A DNA stretch of 64,000 bases, taken from Fibrobacterota bacterium (GTDB lineage Bacteria > Fibrobacterota > Chitinivibrionia > Chitinivibrionales > FEN-1185). The notes beneath the pieces were generated by a model. That model worked only from the letters and a program-made list of their open reading frames with translations. It searched no databases and was not told the DNA's origin. This document shows, piece by piece, positions 25,201-32,150 of the stretch. The stretch's first letter is position 1. Each line of letters begins with the position of its first letter. A program made the translations under genes and the position numbers. The stretch is from contig PLWQ01000026.1 of assembly GCA_003165595.1 (NCBI GenBank), forward strand, positions 149,639 through 213,638, given 5' to 3'.

Positions 25201-25554
25201 GTGGCCGGGCGCGCAGCCTCGATTCTCTCGCGTAAACGTATGCCCGTGGGCGCGCAGACGGCCTGGGTGGACCCGAACAAGTGCATCGCCTGTATGACCT
25301 GCGTGCACGTGTGCCCGTACCTGGCGCCGCAGATCGGCAAGGACAACAAAGCCGAGATTCAGGCCGCCGTGTGCATGGGGTGCGGCAGCTGCACGTCGTC
25401 GTGCCCGGCAAAGGCGATCACGCTGCACCATTATCTGGATGTTCAGATTCTGGGCGCGATAAACAGCCTGCTTGCAGGAACGTTTGAAGAACAGCCGGTG
25501 GAGACAACGTACCTCGAAAAGGTGGGCGTTGCGCAGCCGAGATGGAAGAAATAG
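22234..25554 (+). CDS. NuoG N-terminal [2Fe-2S]/[4Fe-4S] domain fused to the C-terminal part of HdrA
   Basis: Residues 1-90 are a plant-type [2Fe-2S] domain (Cys41, 52, 55, 71), followed by two ferredoxin clusters (Cys131/134/137/141 and CQVCGACDFVCP near 170), as in NuoG or HydA; no His-Cys3 cluster is seen. From about residue 225 (VPFIDRKTC) the sequence follows HdrA exactly from the point where the 19591 gene stops, including FIQCVGSRD, VGVFICHCG, VASCTPRTHEAIF, the second FAD motif GGGVGGMTAAL (about 676) and a C-terminal pair of ferredoxin clusters (about 1017 and 1048). It is probably the electron-splitting hub of the complex with NuoE, NuoF and MvhD. Confidence 0.9.
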   Translation: MNTAAPDKASITIDGRTSEVAPGVTILTAARQMGISIPTLCNYRGMEPIGACRVCIVELETPRGPRQVSSCNYPVEDGMKVNTDTPAIRESRTIILELLLAEAPNSKKLAEFAAALGVTSTPFEKKPDGECILCGLCVKVCGDLMGRGAISMFGRGAKREVLPAYDEKSEQCQVCGACDFVCPTDASDHTHVATAATRKHLTAYNQYLEARPNIDMAHPQATPRVPFIDRKTCVHLTTGECGLCAEVCGAGAIDYEQKETIQELDVGAVLLTPGFSAFDPLRRIEYGTGFDANVIANTQFERLLSAAGPTKGHVRRPSDNATPKSIAFIQCVGSRDSKMCNDYCSSVCCMAATKEAILAKQHEPDTQVTVYYMDMRAYGKDFDRYFNRAKEMGVSYVRCRPSSVEQVSGTKNLKITYMSEDNRCVTAEHDLVVLSLGLEPSASLKDQVDRFNVMLNQWGFVLTSELSPLETSRPGVFVGGALAEPKDIPDTVMQASAVAAKAMALLASARGTRVKTKTYPPERDVTDEPPRVGVFICHCGSNIASVVDVEAVVQRTKTLPFVVHAERNMYTCADDTQDQIKDKIIKYRLNRVIVASCTPRTHEAIFRDTLRDAGLNPYLLEMANIRDQCSWVHTGEPDKATEKAKDLVRMTVGRTVGLKPLVESTVPVKNAALIIGGGVGGMTAALSIADQGYGVFLVEKENVLGGMAREIHETLDKSNVSAFVSHLIDRVESHPRIKAYLHSTVKKVDGHVGDFTSDIVTPETTLKVEHGVVILASGAKELKPQSFGYGKSDKVITQLELSGRIARNELALPEKSTIVMIQCVEQRNDERPYCSRVCCTTAVKNALLLRKRYPKARILVLYREMRTYGFREAAYREARENGIMFVRYDDKRLPEVAVDKGLTVRVTDKILGRELIMTPDLLVLAAPIVARDDRQDLSDLLRVPLNADGFFLEAHVKLRPVDFASEGLFLCGTAHSPKFISETISQANAVAGRAASILSRKRMPVGAQTAWVDPNKCIACMTCVHVCPYLAPQIGKDNKAEIQAAVCMGCGSCTSSCPAKAITLHHYLDVQILGAINSLLAGTFEEQPVETTYLEKVGVAQPRWKK

Positions 25555-25566
25555 GAAAACACAGGA

Positions 25567-25710
25567 TTCACCGCAAAGGCGCAGAGGGCGCAAAGAAGAC
25601 GCAAAGAAAACTCTGAGTAGAGTGAATACATAATATGGCCAAAGTCCTCAGCCTTACAACTCTAAATTCCTTTGCGATCTTGCGCCTTTGCGGTGAGTGT
25701 TCTTTCTTAA
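25567..25710. repeat. Paired inverted repeat element (CACCGCAAAGGCGCA arms), copy 1
   Basis: A left arm beginning TCACCGCAAAGGCGCAGAGG (25569-25612) is mirrored by a right arm ending CTTGCGCCTTTGCGGTGAG (25670-25700), so the element could fold into a long hairpin. About 60 bp lie between. It fills the gap between the NuoG/HdrA gene and the second mvhD gene and has no ORF, like a small non-autonomous palindromic element. Confidence 0.75.
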
Positions 25711-25726
25711 CAGGACAAAAGCGAAA

Positions 25727-26209
25727 ATGACCCAACAACCCGTAATCCTCGCCTTCTGCTGCCATTACTGCGCCTATGCGGCGGCGGACATGGCTGGCTC
25801 GATGAGGCTTCAGTACCCGTCCAATGTTCGAGTGCTGCGGTTCCCGTGCACCGGGAAAATCGAGGAGAACCATCTTCTCGCAGCCTTCGAAAAAGGTGTT
25901 GACGGCGTTCTGGTTGCCGGCTGCCTCGAAGGCGGGTGCCATTTTCTCGAAGGCAATCTTCGGGCAAAAAAGCGGGTCCAGCGAGTGAAGCAGATTCTCG
26001 GCGAAATCGGCATCGAACCCGAGCGGCTGGAGATGTTCAATCTTTCGTCGGCCGAGGGGCCGAGGTTTGCCGAGATCGTAAAGGAAATGAACGCCCGCAT
26101 CGCGCCGCTTGGCGTGAGTCCCTTGCGTAAAAGCGAAACGCATTTGGAAAACGGTATTGCGGAAATGGCGCTTCAGGCCGAAAAGGCCATCCAAGGAGGA
26201 AACAGATGA
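25727..26209 (+). CDS. mvhD: MvhD-type iron-sulfur protein, copy 2
   Basis: The 160-residue protein keeps the MvhD cysteines (FCCHYCAYAAADMAG, RFPCTGKI, GCLEGGCHFLEG). The ATG at 25727 was chosen because the upstream in-frame ATG lies in the repeat arm. Following the NuoG/HdrA fusion, it is the natural partner linking that HdrA half to MetV or HdrC. The C-terminus extends about 25 residues beyond copy 1. It overlaps metV by 4 bases (ATGA), suggesting translational coupling to MetV. Confidence 0.9.
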   Translation: MTQQPVILAFCCHYCAYAAADMAGSMRLQYPSNVRVLRFPCTGKIEENHLLAAFEKGVDGVLVAGCLEGGCHFLEGNLRAKKRVQRVKQILGEIGIEPERLEMFNLSSAEGPRFAEIVKEMNARIAPLGVSPLRKSETHLENGIAEMALQAEKAIQGGNR

Positions 26210-26898
26210 TCGTTGCCGACCGAAAAAAAATCCCGGAAATTCGTGACATGGTACAGGGGCATAACCGCATTCTCGTTGTCGGGTGCGGCACCTGTGTTAC
26301 CGTCTGTCTTGCCGGAGGCGAACGCGAGACGGGCATCATAGGATCGGCCCTTCGCATGTCGCTCAAGCTTGCCGGACGCGAAAACGTTGCCGTGCACGAA
26401 TGCACCATCGAGCGCCAATGCGAAGACGCGTTCATCGACGTTTTGGGCCAGCGAGTCGGCGAATACGACGCCATTCTGTCGCTCGGATGCGGCGCGGGGG
26501 TTCAGGCGCTTGCCGAACGGTTTCCAAAAACCGCGGTGTATCCCGGGCTTAACACGCAGTTCATGGGAATTCTCGAATCGCAAGGAGTGTGGGCGGAGAA
26601 ATGCGCGGGCTGCGGCAACTGCCGGCTCGGCCAGTATTTCGGCATCTGTCCCATCACCCGCTGCTCAAAGAGGCAGCTCAGCGGTCCGTGCGGCAGTTCG
26701 CGCAACGGCAAATGCGAAGTGAGCGAACAAACCGATTGCGCATGGCAGCTCATCTACGACCGCGCTAAGTCACTGGGCAAGGTCGCAATGCTGGAGTCTG
26801 TTGCCGTGCCGCAGGACTGGTCTACGTCAAACGACGGCGGCGCGCGGAAAGTGGTGCGCGAGGATCAGTGCATCGCGGGCATGGGACCGAAGGCGTAG
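26206..26898 (+). CDS. metV: MetV, methylenetetrahydrofolate reductase C-terminal-type zinc/Fe-S subunit
   Basis: The 230-residue protein matches the MetV family: VVGCGTCVTVCLAGG near the N-terminus, ALRMSLKLAGR, HECTIERQC, and a C-terminal Cys-rich stretch (KCAGCGNCRLGQYFGICPITRCSK). MetV is the partner that lets short MetF accept electrons from an Hdr/MvhD or ferredoxin-like donor instead of NAD(P)H. Here it is adjacent to mvhD and hdrC but 12 kb from metF. The pathway is the methyl branch of the Wood-Ljungdahl pathway or one-carbon metabolism. A repeat-bearing gap of 100 bp follows. Confidence 0.9.
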   Translation: MIVADRKKIPEIRDMVQGHNRILVVGCGTCVTVCLAGGERETGIIGSALRMSLKLAGRENVAVHECTIERQCEDAFIDVLGQRVGEYDAILSLGCGAGVQALAERFPKTAVYPGLNTQFMGILESQGVWAEKCAGCGNCRLGQYFGICPITRCSKRQLSGPCGSSRNGKCEVSEQTDCAWQLIYDRAKSLGKVAMLESVAVPQDWSTSNDGGARKVVREDQCIAGMGPKA

Positions 26899-27000
26899 AG
26901 AAATTGCAGATTTCAGATTGTAGATTGCAGATTGATTCCTCGCGGCTTGCTGCGAGGTCTTTCAAATTGTGAATTTGAAGTCATAAGGGGAACGGTCATC
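26899..27000. repeat. AT-rich repeat and short hairpin upstream of hdrC
   Basis: Repeated units of the type ATTGCAGATT and CAGATTGTAGATTGC fill 26901-26938. They are followed by the hairpin CCTCGC-GGCTTGCT-GCGAGG (26938-26957) and a 17-nt segment (GCTGCGAGGTCTTTCAA, 26949-26965) that recurs exactly at 61117-61133. The hdrC ribosome-binding site (AAGGGGAA) lies at the end. Confidence 0.65.
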
Positions 27001-27468
27001 ATGGCAAAGAGTAACACAGACGTCATAGTCGTAGAAGAACTCGATCCGACTTTCCGGGACGAAGTAGCGCTCATGCCGGGTGGGGCGAACATCAAAAGAT
27101 GTTTTGCGTGCGGCACCTGCGCAGCCGGCTGCCCCGTCACGAACATCGACGAGGAATACAACTGCCGTACCATCATCAGGAAAGTGCTGTACGGCATGCG
27201 TCGGGAAGTGCTGGCGTCGCAAGCCATCTGGCTGTGCATGATGTGCTACCGGTGCTATGCGCGGTGCCCCCAGCAGGTGGATTTCACCGATATCATGCGG
27301 GCGCTTCGGCATATGGCGGTACGGGACGGGTTTGCCCCGGCCGAAATGCTTGCCAGGGAAGACGAATTCGACAAAAAGTCTCAGACGCTGAGGCGCGAAC
27401 TGGTAAAAGGCGCGGTTGCGGGAAAGAAACCCGCCGCAAAGAAGACAAAGGTAAAGGCCGGAAGATAG
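27001..27468 (+). CDS. hdrC: HdrC-type [4Fe-4S] subunit
   Basis: The 155-residue protein has two ferredoxin motifs, CFACGTCAAGCPV (about 34-46) and CMMCYRCYARCPQ (about 78-90), in the spacing typical of HdrC, and a lysine-rich tail. The ATG at 27001 follows AAGGGGAA. HdrC normally passes electrons from HdrA to the CCG-domain subunit HdrB; no hdrB gene is found anywhere in the window. HdrC may therefore feed MetV or another acceptor directly. It is followed after 80 bp by the intact hdrA. Confidence 0.9.
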   Translation: MAKSNTDVIVVEELDPTFRDEVALMPGGANIKRCFACGTCAAGCPVTNIDEEYNCRTIIRKVLYGMRREVLASQAIWLCMMCYRCYARCPQQVDFTDIMRALRHMAVRDGFAPAEMLAREDEFDKKSQTLRRELVKGAVAGKKPAAKKTKVKAGR

Positions 27469-27548
27469 TGTGGGATTTATGACCAACCGCATACGCGTGC
27501 GTCATCGGCATATTCTCTTGTGAAAAGCGGTGCTAGGGCTTAATAATT

Positions 27549-30500
27549 ATGTATAAAAAAGCAATGGTGGTTGGCGGCGGCGTGGCCGGGATTCAGGCTG
27601 CATTGGATTTGGCCGAGATGGGAATTGAAACCTTTCTCGTTGAGAGCGGACCGTCAATCGGCGGTCGCATGTCGCAGCTCGACAAGACATTTCCTACCAA
27701 CGATTGCGCAATGTGTATCCTGTCTCCCAAGCTCGTCCAGGCAGGCGGACATCCCTATCTGCATATCATTACCAACAGCGAAGTTGCCGGTGTCGAGGGC
27801 GTTGCGCCCGATCTCAAGGTAAAAGTCCTCAAACGGCCCCGGTATGTTGACGAAAGCAAGTGTACGGGCTGCGGCATATGCGTTACCAAATGCCCTACCA
27901 AGGTTCCGGACCCTTACAACAAAGGGCTTTCACAGACCAAGGCCATAAGGATTCCTTTTCCGCAAGCTGTTCCCGCGGTTGCGGTAATCGATCCGGCCAG
28001 CTGCCTGTACCTCAAGAAAGGCACCTGCCGCCTGTGCCAGAAGGCGTGCGGCACGAATGCCATCGATTTTACGCAAAAAGACGAACTGGTGACAATCGAA
28101 GTCGGGTCGGTTATTCTCGCCTGCGGAACAACGGAATTCAACGCAAAGCTCAAGGGTGAATACGGGTATGGCGTGTTTCCCAATGTTGTCACGAGTATCG
28201 AATACGAAAGGCTCCTGAGCGCATCCGGTCCAACGGGCGGTCACATCGTGCGGCCGTCCGACAAGAAGGAACCGACACGAATAGCAATACTGCAATGCGT
28301 CGGATCGAGGGACATCTCGGCCGGCAACGAACATTGCTCGGCAATATGCTGCATGCAGGCGGCAAAGGATGCGATCATCACCCAGGAGCACTTGCCGAAA
28401 GCGAAGTCCACCATTTTCTACATGGACATACGCGCATACGGCAAGGGTTTCGACCGGTTTATCGCCAAGGCGCGGGATCGTCACGACACGACGCTTATCA
28501 ACGGCCGCATCGCATCGGTTGAAAGCGATCCCGTTACCAACGATCTGGACATACGGTACATAACGCAGGACGGAAAGGTTTCGTCCAAGAAATTCGACAT
28601 GCTCGTGCTGTCGGTCGGCATGCAACCGTCGGTCTCGTCCATGGCGGCCGCCAATAATCTGCATGTCCGGCTCGACTCGGCCGGTTTCGTAAGCGTTGAC
28701 ACAATGGAGCCCGTCACTACGAGCCGCGCCGGCATCTTTGCCTGCGGCAGCGTGAGCGGCCCCAAAGACATACCGGAATCGGTCATGGAGGCGAGCGGGG
28801 CGGCGTCCGCAGCCGCATCCACGATGGGCGATCTTGAGGTCAAGCAAATAAAGGCGGACCTTCCTATTCAAAAAGATCTCCGCGGCGAACCGCCCAGAAT
28901 CGGCGTGTACGTATGCCGTTGCGGCATCAACATCGCCTCGGTGGTGGACGTGCCGTCCGTGGTACAATACGCGCAAAGCCTGCCCGGCGTGAAATTCGCC
29001 GGCGAACTCATGTTCTCCTGCGCGCAGGATTCACAAAAAGCAATCAAGGCCGCCATCGAGACTCACAAGCTTAACAGACTCGTGGTTGCTGCCTGCACGC
29101 CGCGTACGCACGAACCGCTGTTTCAGAATACCCTGGAGCAAGCCGGCGTCAATCCGTACCTGTTCGAATTCGCCAATATCCGCGAGCACTGCGCCTGGGT
29201 GCACCAGAAAGAGCCTGCCAATGCAACGCGCAAGGCGTGCGACCTGGTGCGTGCCTCTGTTGCTAAGGTAAAGTTGGCAGCGCCGCTGTACAGGAAGAGC
29301 ATGGGCGTTACCAAAGGTGCGCTTGTTATCGGCGGCGGCCTGGCAGGAATGACCGCGGCGCTTGACCTTGCAAATCAGGATTACGACGTCACCATGCTGG
29401 AAAAGAGCGGCGAGCTTGGCGGCAATTTGCTGCATGTCCGGTCAACACTATCCGGAAAAGTAACGAGGCCGGAGCTTGCGGGCTTGATCGAAAAAGTGAC
29501 CGTTCACGCGAAGATCAAGACGCACTTTAACGCGAGAATCAAAAAAGTCTCCGGATACGTCGGCAATTTCCACACCGAGCTCGAGGGCAACGGTGCACCA
29601 ATCGATCACGGCGTGGTGATTGTTGCCAGCGGGGCGGACGAGTTTCAGCCAGCAGAGTATCTTTATGGCAAGGACGACCGGGTGGTCACCCAGCGCCGTC
29701 TCGAAGAGATGATATTCGCGGAATCCGAAAATTCACAGACTGTGTCGGATAAACCGCACTCTGCAATCTCCAATCTAAAATCCGTCGTGATGATCCAATG
29801 TGTGGGCTCACGCGATGATAAACGCGACTATTGCAGCCGCGTATGCTGTTCAAACGCGCTCAAGAATGCTATTGCAATAAAGGAACAGAACCCGAAGACC
29901 GCGGTGTACATTCTGTTCCGCGACATACGCAGCTACGGTCTTCGCGAGAAATACTACCGGATCGCGCGCGAAAAAGGCGTGATTTTCATCCGGTTTGAAA
30001 AGGACAAGAAACCCGAAGTAACGAACAAGGGTGGAAATCTGGTTGTATCGGTCAAGGACACCATTCTGGGAAAAGCCGTTTCGATAAGACCGGATCTTCT
30101 GGTCCTTAGCGCAGGAATCGTTGCCAATCCGGACAACAAGGCGCTGTCGCAATTCTTTAAGGTGCCGCTGGAACAGGACGGATTTTTTCTCGAAGCGCAT
30201 GTCAAACTTCGTCCCGTTGATTTTGCGACCGACGGCGTGTTCGTATGCGGCCTGGCGCATTATCCCAAGGACATCGGCGAGACCATTGCGCAGGCGCGCG
30301 CGGCAGCAGGACGTGCGGCCACCATACTTTCGAAAAAGTCAATCGAATCCGAGGGGAAGATATCAAGTATCCGGCAGGAAATGTGCAGCGGGTGCGGGGC
30401 TTGCGTGGCCGTATGCGCATACGGTGCTGCGGAACTGGACCCGGTGAAAGGAATTGCAGTTGTCAACGAGGCGCTGTGCAAAGGCTGCGGCGCATGCGCG

Positions 30501-30578
30501 GCCTCGTGCAGGGCCGGCGCGATAGATTTGAACGGGTTCAGAAACGAACAGATATTGAGCATGCTGAATACGATTTAG
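27549..30578 (+). CDS. hdrA: Full-length HdrA with two FAD domains
   Basis: The 1009-residue protein has the large HdrA layout: first FAD motif GGGVAGIQAALD (9-20), DKTFPTNDCAMCILSPK, ferredoxin cluster Cys105/108/111/115, a second Cys set near 150-170, ILQCVGSRD, VAACTPRTHEPLF, a second FAD motif GGGLAGMTAALD (about 595) and C-terminal ferredoxin clusters at about 946 and 977. HdrA is the electron-bifurcating flavoprotein of Hdr complexes. Its neighbours mvhD and flx genes form the classical NADH-linked Hdr-Flx set. Compared with the NuoG/HdrA paralogue it has about 11 extra residues around 733-745, encoded by an AT-rich repeat relative at 29745-29790. Confidence 0.94.
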   Translation: MYKKAMVVGGGVAGIQAALDLAEMGIETFLVESGPSIGGRMSQLDKTFPTNDCAMCILSPKLVQAGGHPYLHIITNSEVAGVEGVAPDLKVKVLKRPRYVDESKCTGCGICVTKCPTKVPDPYNKGLSQTKAIRIPFPQAVPAVAVIDPASCLYLKKGTCRLCQKACGTNAIDFTQKDELVTIEVGSVILACGTTEFNAKLKGEYGYGVFPNVVTSIEYERLLSASGPTGGHIVRPSDKKEPTRIAILQCVGSRDISAGNEHCSAICCMQAAKDAIITQEHLPKAKSTIFYMDIRAYGKGFDRFIAKARDRHDTTLINGRIASVESDPVTNDLDIRYITQDGKVSSKKFDMLVLSVGMQPSVSSMAAANNLHVRLDSAGFVSVDTMEPVTTSRAGIFACGSVSGPKDIPESVMEASGAASAAASTMGDLEVKQIKADLPIQKDLRGEPPRIGVYVCRCGINIASVVDVPSVVQYAQSLPGVKFAGELMFSCAQDSQKAIKAAIETHKLNRLVVAACTPRTHEPLFQNTLEQAGVNPYLFEFANIREHCAWVHQKEPANATRKACDLVRASVAKVKLAAPLYRKSMGVTKGALVIGGGLAGMTAALDLANQDYDVTMLEKSGELGGNLLHVRSTLSGKVTRPELAGLIEKVTVHAKIKTHFNARIKKVSGYVGNFHTELEGNGAPIDHGVVIVASGADEFQPAEYLYGKDDRVVTQRRLEEMIFAESENSQTVSDKPHSAISNLKSVVMIQCVGSRDDKRDYCSRVCCSNALKNAIAIKEQNPKTAVYILFRDIRSYGLREKYYRIAREKGVIFIRFEKDKKPEVTNKGGNLVVSVKDTILGKAVSIRPDLLVLSAGIVANPDNKALSQFFKVPLEQDGFFLEAHVKLRPVDFATDGVFVCGLAHYPKDIGETIAQARAAAGRAATILSKKSIESEGKISSIRQEMCSGCGACVAVCAYGAAELDPVKGIAVVNEALCKGCGACAASCRAGAIDLNGFRNEQILSMLNTI

Positions 30579-30587
30579 GAAATACCT

Positions 30588-30728
30588 CACCGCAAAGGCG
30601 TAAAGGGCGCGGAGACGAACGCAAAGGTAAAATAGAGTTTAGAAAAGACGAAAATGGTGATAGGTGCCTAGGCATTGGCAAAAACTATTCCTTTTCTTTG
30701 CGTTCTTTGCGCCTTTGCGGTGAATATT
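30588..30728. repeat. Paired inverted repeat element (CACCGCAAAGGCG arms), copy 2
   Basis: The left arm CTCACCGCAAAGGCGTAAAG (30587-30606) and the right arm TCTTTGCGCCTTTGCGGTGA (30704-30723) are inverted copies around about 95 bp that include the palindrome TGCCTAGGCA. The layout equals the element at 25567-25710 and again lies directly upstream of an mvhD gene. Confidence 0.75.
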
Positions 30729-30751
30729 CCAGTCTGATTGAGGAGAATGAC

Positions 30752-31204
30752 GTGGCAAAACCGACCAACAACAGTGAACCGACCATCGTCGCCTTTTTGT
30801 GCAACTGGTGTTCCTATGCCGGGGCGGATCTTGCCGGCGTGAACAGAATGCAGTATCCGGCGAATGTGCGCGTGATCCGCGTGCCGTGTTCCGGACGGGT
30901 CGATCCGCTCTATATTATCAAGGCGCTCCAGGAAGGGGCCGACGGCGTTGTGGTATCAGGCTGCCATCCGGGCGACTGCCATTACATCAGCGGGAACCTG
31001 GTTGCGCGCAGGAAATTCGCTATGCTCAAGAGCTTTCTCGAATATCTGGGAATTGAACCGGAGCGCGTGCAGTTTTCCTGGGTTTCGGCATCGGAAGGCG
31101 GCAGGTTTGCCTCGCTTATAGAAAAAGTGGTAGACGACGTTCGGAAGCTTAGGACGCCACGGAAGATCGTGAAAGAAGAAACGATCACAGCAAACGTTCG
31201 TTAG
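30752..31204 (+). CDS. MvhD/FlxD-type iron-sulfur protein, copy 3
   Basis: The start is a GTG at 30752, preceded six bases upstream by AGGAG and in frame with the conserved domain; no ATG fits. The 150 residues carry the MvhD cysteines (FLCNWCSYAGADLAG, RVPCSGRV, GCHPGDCHYISGN). It sits between hdrA and the three Flx-like genes, so it is best read as FlxD, the connector between the NADH-oxidising Flx module and HdrA. Confidence 0.88.
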   Translation: MAKPTNNSEPTIVAFLCNWCSYAGADLAGVNRMQYPANVRVIRVPCSGRVDPLYIIKALQEGADGVVVSGCHPGDCHYISGNLVARRKFAMLKSFLEYLGIEPERVQFSWVSASEGGRFASLIEKVVDDVRKLRTPRKIVKEETITANVR

Positions 31205-31234
31205 CGCAACGTTGATAGCAAGAGAGAAGTACCG

Positions 31235-32149
31235 ATGCAGGACGCAGAAAAGAAAATGAAAACAGCGGCGAAGAAACTCTTCGACGATAAGAAGGTCGAC
31301 GTTATCGTCGGCTTTCGCAAAGGATCTCGTGCCAATTCGTCGCGGCCCTATTTTGCGCGTAGCGCAGCCGACGTCGAAAATCTTGTCTGGAACGGTTTTT
31401 GTACGGCGAATCTGGCCGCTTTTTTGCCCGGGCTTTTTGAGAAGCCGGCCCGGCCCGAAGACGGGTACAAGCCGCCCCGCATTGCCGTTATCGCCAAAGG
31501 GTGCGACAGCCGGTCTGTGGCAGGCCTTGTCAAGGAAAACCAGGTGCCCAGGGCGAATGTCATTGTTATCGGCATGCCGTGCAACGGCATGACAGCCGCC
31601 GTAAAAGGCGCACAAGTAAAGAAAGACGAAATCGGTCGCGCCTGCCTTGAATGCGTAAGCCCCATGGTCAAGGACGCAGACATCAGCATTACCGGCGAGA
31701 GCCGGAAGCCGGCAAAAGGTGGCTATGCGCGCGTCAAGGCATTTGCGGCAAAGTCTTCCGAAGAACGGTGGAAGGCTTTTGTCAAGGAGATAGCAAAGTG
31801 CATCCGGTGCAATGCCTGCCGTGAAGCGTGCCCCAACTGCTATTGCAAGGTATGCTTTGCAGACCAGAAGAAGCCCGCCTGGGTGTCGCCCGCAAACGAG
31901 CTGTCGGAGACCATCGCCTTCCACATGGGCCGGATGTTCCATCAGGCCGGGCGCTGCGTCGAATGCGACGCATGCGTCAATGCCTGCCCCATGGGAATAG
32001 ACCTGCGCCTGTTTACACAGAAGCTCGCGCAGGATGCTCACGACCTGTTCGGCAGCGTTCCGGGAATTTCCGGCGACGAGGCGCCCATGCTCAACATGTT
32101 TAAACAGGACGACAGCGAGTGTTTCATTACCGATCCGGAGGAGAAATAG
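31235..32149 (+). CDS. FlxB-like [4Fe-4S] dicluster subunit
   Basis: The 304-residue protein has an N-terminal domain with AVIAKGCDSRSVAGLVKEN, a signature shared with F420-hydrogenase-beta-like electron-transfer subunits, and a C-terminal pair of [4Fe-4S] motifs (CIRCNACREACPNCYC near 190-205 and CVECDACVNACPMG near 240-253). In Flx/Flox modules such a protein relays electrons between the NAD(P)H-binding FlxA and HdrA. Subunit letters are assigned by resemblance and gene order, not by search. It has a GAGAG ribosome-binding site and ends one base before the next gene. Confidence 0.78.
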   Translation: MQDAEKKMKTAAKKLFDDKKVDVIVGFRKGSRANSSRPYFARSAADVENLVWNGFCTANLAAFLPGLFEKPARPEDGYKPPRIAVIAKGCDSRSVAGLVKENQVPRANVIVIGMPCNGMTAAVKGAQVKKDEIGRACLECVSPMVKDADISITGESRKPAKGGYARVKAFAAKSSEERWKAFVKEIAKCIRCNACREACPNCYCKVCFADQKKPAWVSPANELSETIAFHMGRMFHQAGRCVECDACVNACPMGIDLRLFTQKLAQDAHDLFGSVPGISGDEAPMLNMFKQDDSECFITDPEEK

Positions 32150-32150
32150 A

